This document shows positions 15,368 through 23,426 of a DNA stretch of 64,000 nt, one piece after another. Position 1 is the stretch's first letter. The number at the start of each line of letters is the position of its first letter. Origin of the DNA: a virus. The translations under genes were made by a program, and so were the position numbers. The DNA lies in IMG/VR virus record IMGVR_UViG_3300036770_002165, positions 31,598 through 95,597 of that record; one strand, given 5' to 3'. The notes beneath the pieces are model-generated. The model made no database searches. It was not told the origin of the DNA and saw only the letters and a list, made by a program, of their open reading frames with translations.

Positions 15368-15875
15368 TGTTTTTGATCATTCTTTCTACTGCTGACGTGG
15401 TGGTGTCCAGGTAGGGGGCCAAATCCGCAGCGAGAGATACGGGTTTAGGCTTACCCTCCATTCGGCGCATCCTTTGGATGTCTGTAATCAAATACCTAAC
15501 TGGTATACGTGAATCTTGCTCTAGATTGTCAAGCGACATCTTGCGCCTATCGCGCGAAGTCTGCCCGCCGTACATCCCATAGGTAAGCCCGTTATCCAGG
15601 GCAAACGCTAGGCACTCTTTCCTAACTGAACACTTAGCGCACAGCAACCGAGCGCGGCTAAGCATGTTGCCCTGAAGGTTGGGGTTTGTTGAGTCCTTAG
15701 TTCTTTCTCTGGCCTTCTTCTGGGCCACTGTCATCCCGCTTAGATCTTCTTTTTCGGGAAAGAACACTCTGGTGTCTTTACCCTTGCAGGCTGCCTTGGA
15801 GCGCCATGCGTCATCCCCCCAGTTATTTAGTGATGGTAGTTGTACTTGTCTTTGTAGGTCTAGTTCTAGTTCCAT
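15345..15875 (-). CDS. whiB: WhiB-like transcription factor 1
   Basis: Four cysteines in WhiB spacing (C30, C79, C82, C88; the last three as CxxCxxxxxC) should hold a 4Fe-4S cluster. They are followed by the GMYGG turn (about 99-103) and a basic RDRRK segment. The insert between the first and second Cys (48 residues) is long for the family. An extra C-terminal domain of about 60 residues looks HTH-like (LAADLAPYLDTTTSAVERMI). WhiB proteins bind the primary sigma factor region 4 and redirect transcription; phage copies can block or retune host genes. Confidence 0.82.
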   Translation of the reverse strand: MELELDLQRQVQLPSLNNWGDDAWRSKAACKGKDTRVFFPEKEDLSGMTVAQKKARERTKDSTNPNLQGNMLSRARLLCAKCSVRKECLAFALDNGLTYGMYGGQTSRDRRKMSLDNLEQDSRIPVRYLITDIQRMRRMEGKPKPVSLAADLAPYLDTTTSAVERMIKNNALPEFI

Positions 15876-15881
15876 AGTCTT

Positions 15882-16949
15882 TCAGATGTTAGAGATGATG
15901 TCTGTTAGTAGCTTTGTACCAATTGAAATGTCTCGTTTAATCCGTACCACCTCCCTGTTCATGTCCGCCTCCTCTTGTCGTACTCGGTAATCCGACAGCC
16001 TCTTAATGTGCTTACCCCAATCAAGAGGTTTTTTGGCGATCAACCCAACGCCGAGGTCGTGCTGCAGCTCAATGTAGGCGTCGAGGTTGCTGGCGATGAA
16101 TGGCACGCCCGCTGCGGCATACTCAAGGCCCTTGATGTCTGATTTACAACGATTAAAGGGCATGTTGGTCAGCGGTACTATGCCGATATCCATGACCATC
16201 AGCTTTGGGTACTGATCGTGGGGGACTAAGGGCATCGTAGACACTGCTTCTTCAGGTACCCCAACACGGGAAGCAAAAGAGGGGGCCTTATCAGTTACCC
16301 CTCCGTGAAACAAGCGGATGCTCTCGTTGCGGACTAGCGGGGCAAGCACACCTTTGAGGGTTTCAAGGTCCCCTGAGCGATGCTTGGTACTACCTACCCA
16401 CCCAACTGTAGGCACTGGCGTGTCGAAGTGCTCACGTGGGGTGAACCGTCTGGCGTCTACGGTGTTCTTGGAGATCACGATCGGCGCACGACAAAAATCC
16501 TTGACACGACTAGCTAGGTAAGGTGTGCTGGCTATGACAAGATCAGATCGTGAGATGATCGACCGATAGTGATTGAAGTTCTCTTTGGGGTTGCGCTTAG
16601 GGTGGTTGTGGTTGAACGCATCGTTAGCTGTTGAAAGGCCCCAATACCAGTCATCAATGTCATTAATGATCTTGATGCCCTGCTTCTGGGAGGCCACAAT
16701 ATGGTCTGCGATACCAGCGTGCATAAGGCGCTGCATGAGGATCACGTCGACATCGTGCAACCCACCCGCTTGATCCATGATCCCCAGGTGGTCGTTAATC
16801 CAGGTAAGCGTCCCCGTAACGATAGAAAACGGAAGATGTTCGATGTACTGGCCAACACGGGCCCAACCAGAGCCACCCCACCGTTCTTTTTTATCAGCTG
16901 TCTTCTGCGGACTTGCCCAGTCCCCTGACGCTATTCCTAGTCTTAACAC
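15882..16949 (-). CDS. Glycosyltransferase, GT-B type
   Basis: The 355-residue protein resembles family-4-like GT-B transferases. The N-terminal domain starts with a glycine-rich WGGSGWARVGQYI. The C-terminal domain has VGWVGSTKH, a DIGIVPL strand and the sugar-nucleotide signature KGLEYAAAGVPFIAS (E near residue 270). Possible substrates are hydroxymethylated phage DNA bases, virion proteins or host surface glycans; nothing here decides among them. It begins inside the end of the small zinc protein gene. Confidence 0.78.
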   Translation of the reverse strand: MLRLGIASGDWASPQKTADKKERWGGSGWARVGQYIEHLPFSIVTGTLTWINDHLGIMDQAGGLHDVDVILMQRLMHAGIADHIVASQKQGIKIINDIDDWYWGLSTANDAFNHNHPKRNPKENFNHYRSIISRSDLVIASTPYLASRVKDFCRAPIVISKNTVDARRFTPREHFDTPVPTVGWVGSTKHRSGDLETLKGVLAPLVRNESIRLFHGGVTDKAPSFASRVGVPEEAVSTMPLVPHDQYPKLMVMDIGIVPLTNMPFNRCKSDIKGLEYAAAGVPFIASNLDAYIELQHDLGVGLIAKKPLDWGKHIKRLSDYRVRQEEADMNREVVRIKRDISIGTKLLTDIISNI

Positions 16950-17097
16950 CCTTTTCCCCTTTGTACACCATTAGATGAACTTTCTTCCCTACCCCGCAAC
17001 AGTGGGTTGGAGCCTCGGTAAGAGGGACAAATACTTCCAACCCACTGTTGCACTTAGGGCACTCGTAGTACCCTGCGGGCAGTAGGGGTTTTTCCAT
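16894..17097 (-). CDS. Small zinc-binding protein, 67 aa
   Basis: CPKC near residue 13 and a CC pair near residue 34 could form a zinc ribbon. The C-terminus is basic. ATG 17097 overlaps the stop of the upstream HTH gene (ATGA). The last 56 nt overlap the glycosyltransferase start. Confidence 0.55.
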   Translation of the reverse strand: MEKPLLPAGYYECPKCNSGLEVFVPLTEAPTHCCGVGKKVHLMVYKGEKGVKTRNSVRGLGKSAEDS

Positions 17098-17294
17098 CAG
17101 GCCGACTTTGGCTTGCGACGGTTCCAAGTGGTTGCAAAGGTGCGGATGTCATCCAGGTTCCACAGCGGGGTGGCTGCGAGAGTACGGATGGGCTTAGGGA
17201 AATCGGCGCGCTTACGCAACGCATGGATCTGCTGCTTGGGGCAGCTAAGAAGCTCTGCGACTTCCGCGGTTCCACCGATGTTATTGATGTCCAT
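17097..17294 (-). CDS. Small MerR/excisionase-like HTH protein, 65 aa
   Basis: GGTAEVAELLSCPKQQIHALRKRADFPKP is a winged-HTH of the Xis/BldC type, followed by the PLWNLDDIRTFA wing that identifies helix_turn_helix_17-like proteins. It fits a small regulator or recombination directionality factor; no integrase is present, so a regulator is more likely. AAGGAG and ATG 17294 define the start. It is the first gene after a well-formed promoter with an operator-like repeat. Confidence 0.68.
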   Translation of the reverse strand: MDINNIGGTAEVAELLSCPKQQIHALRKRADFPKPIRTLAATPLWNLDDIRTFATTWNRRKPKSA

Positions 17295-17334
17295 ACTTGC
17301 TCCTTGTTTTGTACACCGTGGTGGTGTGGGATAC

Positions 17335-17363
17335 ATGATACACGTGTTGTGATCAACGTGCAA
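17335..17363 (-). promoter_or_regulatory. Sigma-70-type promoter for the HTH regulator
   Basis: Read on the minus strand, TTGCAC (17358-17363) and TATCAT (17335-17340) are separated by exactly 17 nt. The inverted repeat CACGT/ACGTG (17341-17345 and 17356-17360) lies between the boxes and overlaps the -35. It could be the operator of the regulator encoded just downstream. Confidence 0.62.
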
Positions 17364-17364
17364 C

Positions 17365-17976
17365 TTACGGGTGGCGTTGAATTGTGGTGTACTTGTTACA
17401 TGGGGTAGCCCATGGCCCACGCCAGCCACAGCCGTGCTTTTCTTCGCCGTACAACCAGATGGCTAGGCCAGCCCGGAGGTTGATCTCTGGATTGTAAAGG
17501 TCATCACAGGTGGTAAGGATGCCACGGTCCTGCAACCAACCAGCCTTTGACCATTGTGAGGGCCTGCACCAGTAGCCGTTGATCTGCATCAGGCCGCGAG
17601 AGCCGGACATAGGGTCGGTCTTGTTGTGGCTACCGATGTTGCACCGACTCTCTCGGTACAAAACGTATGAAAGAGTCGGCCACTCCTCTGCTGGCCACCC
17701 AACTAGAAGGGCCAACTCGCGCCACTCGCCACACTTACCGTAGGTATCCCTGGCGATTTGCTTGAAGTCAACCCCGGACAGATCGGGGAATGTGGTTGTG
17801 GTTGTAGGTGCTGGGGTTGCTGGTGGTTGTGTTGTAGGTGCCGCCGTGGTGGTAACCACAGTAGTCGTTGTCGACTCGGGGGCCGCTGCTGGTGTTCCTA
17901 CTTGCCCTGCGCAGAAGGTGATCACGAGACTTGCGATTGCTACACCTACTGCTCTGGGGATGGTGAGGATACTCAA
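17365..17976 (-). CDS. Exported lytic transglycosylase (SLT/lysozyme fold)
   Basis: An N-terminal signal sequence (hydrophobic residues about 9-24) is followed by a Thr/Pro linker (about 32-66) and a catalytic domain. YRESRCN holds the catalytic Glu of the goose-lysozyme/SLT family, and SRGLMQINGYW is the diagnostic GLMQI motif. It should cleave peptidoglycan glycan strands outside the membrane, so it may be an exported endolysin or a host-wall remodeller. The start is TTG 17976: AAGGAG lies 7-8 nt upstream and no ATG is available. Confidence 0.78.
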   Translation of the reverse strand: MSILTIPRAVGVAIASLVITFCAGQVGTPAAAPESTTTTVVTTTAAPTTQPPATPAPTTTTTFPDLSGVDFKQIARDTYGKCGEWRELALLVGWPAEEWPTLSYVLYRESRCNIGSHNKTDPMSGSRGLMQINGYWCRPSQWSKAGWLQDRGILTTCDDLYNPEINLRAGLAIWLYGEEKHGCGWRGPWATPCNKYTTIQRHP

Positions 17977-18006
17977 TAGTCTGCTCCTTGATAGGCGGAT
18001 AAAGCA

Positions 18007-18033
18007 AACGCCCTACTTTGGACGTAGGGCGTT
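18007..18033 (-). terminator. Terminator-like hairpin between WhiB 2 and transglycosylase
   Basis: A perfect 10-bp stem pairs AACGCCCTAC with GTAGGGCGTT around a 7-nt loop. On the minus strand it is followed by TTTGCTTTA, a broken U-tract. It lies in the 95-bp gap downstream of the WhiB 2 gene and upstream of the transglycosylase, so it probably ends or attenuates the long leftward transcript. Confidence 0.6.
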
Positions 18034-18071
18034 GACTCAATGTTACCATCTGGTTACGAAAAGTTCCTACA

Positions 18072-18446
18072 TCATCCACCAATTAGGGTAAAGAGCAGGG
18101 CTTTTACGTCGAACTCGACGCCTTGAGCCGGGAGTAGAGACAGGTCCGCGCGATTCGGGATGCGTACGTTGGCCTCTCGGCACGGGGCACACCGGCAACC
18201 TTTTCGGTATGCCTCAACAGTACCGCACTGAAGCTTTACTGTTCCGCGACGTTCTTGCGGGGTCAACCCACCCCACATACCCCAGGTTTCCGACTTACCT
18301 GCCTCAAGACATTGCGCCCATACCGGACAGCGGTGGCACGCCAGCTTGGCAATGGTGTAGTACTCGTTGGGTGAGGACGACTCAAGGGGGGGATACCACA
18401 GGTCGGCGTTCTTGTGCCGACAGAGCGCGTCCCGCATCCACTCCAT
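18072..18446 (-). CDS. whiB: WhiB-like transcription factor 2 with extra Cys module
   Basis: Short WhiB domain: C9, C37, C40 and C46 (CxxCxxxxxC) with GMWGG at 56-60 and a basic LTPQERR after it. Behind it sits a second module containing KGCRCAPCREAN, a Cys-rich motif that occurs in actinobacterial and actinophage proteins and may bind zinc. It differs strongly from WhiB 1, so the two are not a recent duplication. The start overlaps the previous stop (TAATG). Confidence 0.8.
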   Translation of the reverse strand: MEWMRDALCRHKNADLWYPPLESSSPNEYYTIAKLACHRCPVWAQCLEAGKSETWGMWGGLTPQERRGTVKLQCGTVEAYRKGCRCAPCREANVRIPNRADLSLLPAQGVEFDVKALLFTLIGG

Positions 18447-18868
18447 TACGAGTTGAGTGGACGTTCCTCTAGTATTACTTCATCAAACAGGCGCTCGTTT
18501 GAGAGTAGGTGCCGTGGGTGTGGTGAGGCGCTGCGACGAAACAGGCACACTGCGATAATCGCATACGTGGCGATGTCAAGGAGGCTGTCCTCGATCCCCT
18601 CGTTCTTGAGGGTAGATCCCTTAGCAGCCGATTGTAATCTGGCCACCTTGTCGCTTACCCGCATCATTGCCCCAACCCATGGCTCGATACCCCAATTAGC
18701 GGATGCGCTTACGTTTGCAAAGAAGTCCTCGTCGGTGCCGTAGTCCGCACCCTTGCGGCGGTGCATCTCAAGAACCTCTTCAACGACTGTTTCAAACTCT
18801 GGGCTACCGTTGGTGATCGCTGGTTCTAGGGCCCGAATCATGGCTTGCCTCATTTCTTGAAAGTCCAT
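18446..18868 (-). CDS. DUF1599-like protein (nucleotide-modification-associated)
   Basis: EEVLEMHRRKGADYG and SDKVARLQSAAKG...EDSLLDIATYAIIA are the two conserved blocks of the DUF1599 family, related in layout to MazG-type pyrophosphohydrolases. The family is linked by genome context to modified-base metabolism, but its reaction is not established. At 140 aa it is complete. TGATG overlaps the upstream gene. Confidence 0.68.
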   Translation of the reverse strand: MDFQEMRQAMIRALEPAITNGSPEFETVVEEVLEMHRRKGADYGTDEDFFANVSASANWGIEPWVGAMMRVSDKVARLQSAAKGSTLKNEGIEDSLLDIATYAIIAVCLFRRSASPHPRHLLSNERLFDEVILEERPLNS

Positions 18869-19185
18869 CAGTGTGTGTGGGCGTGTGTCGGGCCGTTATG
18901 GAGATAGGCGTGTACAGCGTTACGTACCCATTCCTGAAGGAACGAGGAGTTGATCATCGGTAGGATCTCGTGTGTTAGATCTACAACTTCATTGCCGACA
19001 GTGAGTGTAACTTGTGTTAGTTCTCTGTACCGACGAAACTCAGCTGCCTGAGCAGCGATGAACTCTGAGGCATCACGGAGGATGTCCGCGATGTCCTGTA
19101 CGGTGTAACTCGTCATATCCGAGATCAGGTCATCAGCCGTCTCGGCAAGAGACTTAGCGTATTGGTATGCGTCAATGGGTTCCAT
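18868..19185 (-). CDS. Hypothetical helical protein, 105 aa
   Basis: Acidic helical protein of unknown family with a His-rich end (THAHTH). It starts after an AAGGAGC site and is translationally coupled to the DUF1599-like gene. Confidence 0.58.
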   Translation of the reverse strand: MEPIDAYQYAKSLAETADDLISDMTSYTVQDIADILRDASEFIAAQAAEFRRYRELTQVTLTVGNEVVDLTHEILPMINSSFLQEWVRNAVHAYLHNGPTHAHTH

Positions 19186-19220
19186 GTATGCTCCTTGTTA
19201 GGCCCGTGATACTACAGGTT

Positions 19221-20657
19221 CTACTGCTGCTCGTCAATGTTTATTACGTTGGCTATGAAGTTATCTGTACGAGAGGCATCTAACCCGCCTCCCGGTAACT
19301 GCCTGGATATCTCCCCGGCCTTTTGGCCAAAGAGCCTAGAAAGTACACCGGCACTACCGCGGGCCTCGACCTCAATACGCATCATGTCGCGGGTGTCAGA
19401 GATATTCTTAAACTTGTCAACCAAGGCAAAGAGGCGATCCATCTCTGATGAAAGGGCTGGGTCAAGACCTTGTCCCTCAAGTTCCTCAGCAAACCGAGCA
19501 AACAAAACTCGGCTTGCCTGCATCTCAATTAACGCCTGCAGCATGGCGGTCAGCTGGTCCTTGGTGCGTATCTCCACAGGCAACTTGTAACCACAATCAG
19601 AATGTTCGCGGAATGCAGGACAACGAGATGCTAGATAGCAACTATCACACTGGCGTAGAGGACCCGATTGATACCTGATTACGGGGGTCTCTTGGGGGTC
19701 CACTTCAATGTATTCACCCTGGTCATAGTCGGTTTGAGTACCAACCGAGACTATGTTCTCTATACCGATTACCGGTAGTAATACGCGTTCCCCCTCGTGC
19801 CGCCTTTCTAGGGGCGCGGTAGTAATAGGTGATGCTTTGGGAACCAGTTTAGGTGGGGTATGGGTTTCAGGGGTCATAGTAACTATTTCCCCTGTTTCGT
19901 TGTTTACGAACTCTTCTTCGTCGTCATCAACCTGGGGGTCATAGGCCCTAATTGTGGACTCTTCCCACGCCAACCACGAGCGGATGGCAAGTGTACCCAT
20001 TGCACTAACATCGTCTTCCATAACAGCGTCGTAGTCGACTCCGAGACGGATGATGTCTGGGCGGTGCTTCTTGCGAGACGACTCTTTCTGCTGGGCCGGG
20101 TACCGCCGTAGCCCGTGCCCATCCCATACCTGGGTTTCCCCGTAGCGAATAACGGAAGTCCAGGAGCCGACGACTACCGCTGACCAAGGTAGGGATTCGA
20201 TAACGTCTGGCTTACTTGTTAAACCAATTAAGGAGGCTCCCCACCGCTGCGAGAGGGAGCGGATGCGCGGGGCGGTCTTAGCGTTGATTGCTTTGTCGGA
20301 TATGGCGGCTCGCCCGTATCGTTGGCATAACCACGCTAGACGCTCTAGGTCGTCCCCGTCAGACCACAGGGGTATGTATTTATCGCCCATCCAGTCACCG
20401 TCATAGCCAGGACGACCTATGACGAAAGAGAGATCATCGATGTGTTCCCGAACGAAGTCCGTATACCGGTTCTCATCCTCATCACCTTCTGAGGTGTACA
20501 ACAGAACCTCAGCACCATTGAACACGGTAGGGACGTGGAACTCCTTCACCTTGGGGATAGGCAAGTGGGTAAGGTTGACCGCCATGCTTTGTACGCCGTT
20601 AGCGATAAGCATGTTTCTGTGGGCACCCTTTTCAGCTCCGCCCAGGAATACCTTCAT
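19221..20657 (-). CDS. Unknown 478-aa protein with C-terminal Cys cluster
   Basis: Not recognised. The N-terminal 230 residues look like an alpha/beta fold (KVFLGGAEKG at the start, then SFVIGRPGYDGDW and SAVVVGSW), broadly like a TIM-barrel. After an acidic linker comes CDSCYLASRCPAFREHSDC (about residues 335-355), a four-Cys zinc or Fe-S site, then a coiled-coil-like helix. ATG 20657 (GGAGGG upstream, ATGA overlap) is preferred to GTG 20669. It forms one operon with the HAD-like and zinc proteins upstream. Confidence 0.65.
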   Translation of the reverse strand: MKVFLGGAEKGAHRNMLIANGVQSMAVNLTHLPIPKVKEFHVPTVFNGAEVLLYTSEGDEDENRYTDFVREHIDDLSFVIGRPGYDGDWMGDKYIPLWSDGDDLERLAWLCQRYGRAAISDKAINAKTAPRIRSLSQRWGASLIGLTSKPDVIESLPWSAVVVGSWTSVIRYGETQVWDGHGLRRYPAQQKESSRKKHRPDIIRLGVDYDAVMEDDVSAMGTLAIRSWLAWEESTIRAYDPQVDDDEEEFVNNETGEIVTMTPETHTPPKLVPKASPITTAPLERRHEGERVLLPVIGIENIVSVGTQTDYDQGEYIEVDPQETPVIRYQSGPLRQCDSCYLASRCPAFREHSDCGYKLPVEIRTKDQLTAMLQALIEMQASRVLFARFAEELEGQGLDPALSSEMDRLFALVDKFKNISDTRDMMRIEVEARGSAGVLSRLFGQKAGEISRQLPGGGLDASRTDNFIANVINIDEQQ

Positions 20658-21127
20658 ACATCCCTCCACGAGCGCTCAGCAGCCTTCAGGGCCTGTGTGT
20701 CAATTTCATCTACAAGTGAGCCCCACTCCCTGATCTTCCTACCCGTATCCCATTCGGGGCGAACGATATATGGTACGGCTGCTACCAATGTGGGGATGCC
20801 CAGCTTGATGGTCTCGGCGCATGTCCTGGCGTCGTTGTCTATGTACCAGTTAATCTTGCCCGCGGCTGACCCAATGCGGTGTACTTTTTCCGCTTTGAGA
20901 ACTGGGTCTTCCTCGTCTAAAAAGTCAAGCATTGATGCCTTGAACTGTTCCCGTTTAAGCCAGTCCATAAATTGCGAGCGGTCATATACCTCGTCGCATA
21001 CAACAATTATACGGCCCATGTACTTATCAAACATGGCACCCCACAGGGCTCTGCCGTCTGAGTCGGGTTGCCGTAGCGACAGGTTCTCAGCTGGCCTTGC
21101 CAGGACAGCAAAGTTAAAGACGATCAC
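20654..21127 (-). CDS. HAD-like protein, 157 aa (tentative)
   Basis: GTG start overlapping the upstream stop (GTGA). YIDNDARTCAETIKLGIPT resembles the late motif of HAD-fold hydrolases (acidic pair, then A...LGIPT), but the first catalytic motif DxDxT is not clearly present. Either a divergent or a non-catalytic member. The role is linked only by context to the following unknown 478-aa protein. Confidence 0.5.
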   Translation of the reverse strand: MIVFNFAVLARPAENLSLRQPDSDGRALWGAMFDKYMGRIIVVCDEVYDRSQFMDWLKREQFKASMLDFLDEEDPVLKAEKVHRIGSAAGKINWYIDNDARTCAETIKLGIPTLVAAVPYIVRPEWDTGRKIREWGSLVDEIDTQALKAAERSWRDV

Positions 21128-21582
21128 CCGTCGTACATCCCCTTAGCCTTACGTACCTTATGAATAACGTAAGCGGATGCTGGGCAGTAATGGCATAGGT
21201 ATTGGAGGTTCTCCTTAGGCACACCGATAGTGCGGCCAATCACCTTAGACCCATCCTCATAATCTGGACACATTCCAGATGGCCGGTTATGCTTGTTGAA
21301 GCACTTAAGGGCTTCAACCTTGAGGTCATCGCGTACTTCTCGTACTTCCCACTCGTTCTTGAGGAGCTCTTTTTGGATCTGAGTTTCATTGCCCAGCTTT
21401 TCCCAGGTCTTCTCGTCTACCCGGAAGATAAGGGATAGGTGGGAGTCAGGGTTCTGATCCGATGCCTGGCCGAGGTGGCGTTTGATTAGTTCCTGGAGCT
21501 CCATGTCGTAGTCAGGAGGGCCGTCATAGTCGTGCATCTTATACATGGTGCCGCAAGAACGGCAGGCCAGAAGCCTGGGCAT
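21124..21582 (-). CDS. Zinc-binding hypothetical protein, 152 aa
   Basis: CRSCG at residues 7-11 and CHYCP near residue 130 could join into one zinc site. The middle is charged and helical. TTAGGAGC precedes the ATG. First gene of the three-gene block with the HAD-like and 478-aa proteins. Confidence 0.55.
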   Translation of the reverse strand: MPRLLACRSCGTMYKMHDYDGPPDYDMELQELIKRHLGQASDQNPDSHLSLIFRVDEKTWEKLGNETQIQKELLKNEWEVREVRDDLKVEALKCFNKHNRPSGMCPDYEDGSKVIGRTIGVPKENLQYLCHYCPASAYVIHKVRKAKGMYDG

Positions 21583-21606
21583 ATTGTGCTCCTAATTAGC
21601 GATTAA

Positions 21607-21831
21607 TCAGTCTTCAGCGTAGCCTGATTCGTACTCGTGGTCAAGTACCTTAGGTGTAACACCCTTCATCATATCAGTTACGTTGTATTGTGCCTGTAGT
21701 AATCCGGACCGCACGTTGGCGTGTGACTCGTCGACTTCACCACCGCGGTCTGGAGTGAGGTTCTTCAGACGCCCATCATTTGTGCCGAGGTGGAGGTCGT
21801 TGTTCATCGAGCGGGAGTCGTTGATAGCCAT
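21607..21831 (-). CDS. Hypothetical protein, 74 aa
   Basis: Polar, probably disordered protein of unknown family (Asn/Asp/Arg/Gly-rich N-terminal half). AAGGACCCGCT precedes the ATG. Confidence 0.5.
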   Translation of the reverse strand: MAINDSRSMNNDLHLGTNDGRLKNLTPDRGGEVDESHANVRSGLLQAQYNVTDMMKGVTPKVLDHEYESGYAED

Positions 21832-21847
21832 AGCGGGTCCTTATCTG

Positions 21848-22798
21848 TCAGAGCTTCTTGCCGAAACCGCGGTTACCTTTACCGCGGCCACGGTTGCGTG
21901 GTTGGTTGGGGCGCTGTGAAGCGCCTGCTGCTCCGGTTCGTCGCTGTGTGGTGGTCTGCTGTCCTGCTGCCATGTTTGATGCTCCCTGTTGGTGTTGTGA
22001 GAAGGTTGGGGAATCCCAAATGTCACCGGAACCCCAAATGTCATCAGATCCTACACTATAGGTGGACGCGCCGCTAGTGGATTGCGTTACTGGTGTTCCC
22101 CAAATGTCATCCGTGGGACCACCAGTTGTAGCGCTCTGTGTCATCGGGAATGACCCGAGAAGGTTAACTTCTCTATTGGCCGTGGGCCTACGCAGTGGCG
22201 ATTTAGCCCCTGGTTGCATAGGGCCTTGCTGCATACCTGTCTGCAGGGATTCTGCAGTTCCCATAGTGCGCCCAGCAAACTCCCCCAGACGAGCAGACTT
22301 TGCAGCTGCGGCTTGCTTGTCTGCACGTGCCTGCTGACGAGAACGGATGTTCTGTATACGCTCTGCTCGCTGTTGCTTTCCACGGTAATTTTGGTAAATG
22401 GGTGTGCCACCAAAACGAAAGTCAAGATCTGGGTCAGCCCCAGGCATACGGTCCATGGCAAAGTTGGCCGCTGTCTTGCCCAACTGTGCAGTCATACCGG
22501 CGGTGTTGGCGAGTGTTCGGTAATTGTACCCACCTGGGTTAGATGGGGTTCCACCACCACCGGGGCCGCTGATTGATACTGATCCTGAGCCAGTGTTATA
22601 CCCCCAGTTACCTCCTGGCGCGGAGGAGGGGCTACCGAGTGTCGTGCGGTATCCGGGCTGATCAAGGTAGCTCCAGATGTCGTCCTCACGGCCACCGTAA
22701 CGCATGGCCATAATACGGGAGAAAGTATCGACGTTGCTGGCGTTACCCGCCATCGGGGTAGACGACCATCCTGGATTTTGTGCCTGCATTACCATCAT
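21848..22798 (-). CDS. Gly/Gln/Ser-rich disordered protein, 316 aa
   Basis: Low-complexity protein with three spaced repeats of a D-DIW(G/S) motif (near residues 38, 229 and 251) and a basic Gly/Arg/Asn tail (RNRGRGKGNRGFGKK). No domain found. The repeated DIW motifs look like short linear binding sites, and the RG-rich tail like an RNA-binding end. Overlaps the next gene upstream (ATGA). It may be a virion or scaffold-like component, but nothing proves it. Confidence 0.6.
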   Translation of the reverse strand: MMVMQAQNPGWSSTPMAGNASNVDTFSRIMAMRYGGREDDIWSYLDQPGYRTTLGSPSSAPGGNWGYNTGSGSVSISGPGGGGTPSNPGGYNYRTLANTAGMTAQLGKTAANFAMDRMPGADPDLDFRFGGTPIYQNYRGKQQRAERIQNIRSRQQARADKQAAAAKSARLGEFAGRTMGTAESLQTGMQQGPMQPGAKSPLRRPTANREVNLLGSFPMTQSATTGGPTDDIWGTPVTQSTSGASTYSVGSDDIWGSGDIWDSPTFSQHQQGASNMAAGQQTTTQRRTGAAGASQRPNQPRNRGRGKGNRGFGKKL

Positions 22799-23094
22799 GA
22801 ACTCCAGAGACTGCTCATTGAATACCGACCAGAACCGGAGAACGAACCGTCCTCAAATGAAGTACGCATTACTGGCATACCGGATACCCAGGACCTATAT
22901 GAGGGAGCGCCGTAGCGGCTGGTGTTGAGCACACTAATGATGGTGTGCTCTTGGCGAGCAAAACCAAGACGATCTGGGAAAAGAACCTGGGGTACGACAG
23001 GGCGTGTTTGCCTAATGGTCTCTGGATCGCTGATCGCGGATTCCAGGGCCAGGTCAGTAAGCATCTCCTGCCGTGTAGTCCAAGGCTTAGGCAC
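22795..23094 (-). CDS. Hypothetical protein, 99 aa
   Basis: Unrecognised. GTG start behind AAGGGT, 2 nt after the stop of the preceding small gene. The C-terminus is Ser/Gly-rich. Confidence 0.5.
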   Translation of the reverse strand: MPKPWTTRQEMLTDLALESAISDPETIRQTRPVVPQVLFPDRLGFARQEHTIISVLNTSRYGAPSYRSWVSGMPVMRTSFEDGSFSGSGRYSMSSLWSS

Positions 23095-23096
23095 TA

Positions 23097-23261
23097 TTAG
23101 TACCCTTGTGAGTTAGCGTTGTCCCCACGACCAGCGCCCATGCCACCACGAATAGTCCCCTTGATCTTTCGCGGCTTAGGTGCAGGTGCAGTAGTTGAAT
23201 CAAACCGCTCGGTTTGATCTCCTTCTGGCATTCCCTGTGGATTATAAGATCCTGATCCCAT
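23097..23261 (-). CDS. Small Gly/Pro-rich protein, 54 aa
   Basis: ATG 23261 follows a GAGGT site and overlaps the stop of the upstream gene (TGATG). The protein reads MGSGSYNPQGMPEGD..., with a KPRKIKG basic centre and a Gly-rich end. No family is known. The packing between two coupled genes supports it being real. Confidence 0.55.
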   Translation of the reverse strand: MGSGSYNPQGMPEGDQTERFDSTTAPAPKPRKIKGTIRGGMGAGRGDNANSQGY

Positions 23262-23425
23262 CACTTACCTCGCTTTTTAATAGCAGCGTTGGCTGCCCTA
23301 ATTGCTTTAGCATCGTCTCCTGTAGATTTTAGCACCTTATTTGCTACAGCAGACCACTGCTTCTTCTCAGCATTGGTGTTTACTTTTTTATTCTTTTTAG
23401 GTGCGTCAGATGGTTTCCAGGGCAT
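23261..23425 (-). CDS. Small basic phage protein MPWKPSDA..., 54 aa
   Basis: MPWKPSDA followed by a Lys/Asn-rich stretch, then KKQWSAVANKVL and AIRAANAAIKKR. This arrangement is a conserved small family that I recall from many phages, function unknown. GGAG precedes ATG 23425. Confidence 0.65.
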   Translation of the reverse strand: MPWKPSDAPKKNKKVNTNAEKKQWSAVANKVLKSTGDDAKAIRAANAAIKKRGK

Positions 23426-23426
23426 G

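Noticed and set aside
17097-17294. Excisionase of a lysogeny module
   Set aside because: The HTH is Xis-like, but no integrase or attachment site is seen in the window.
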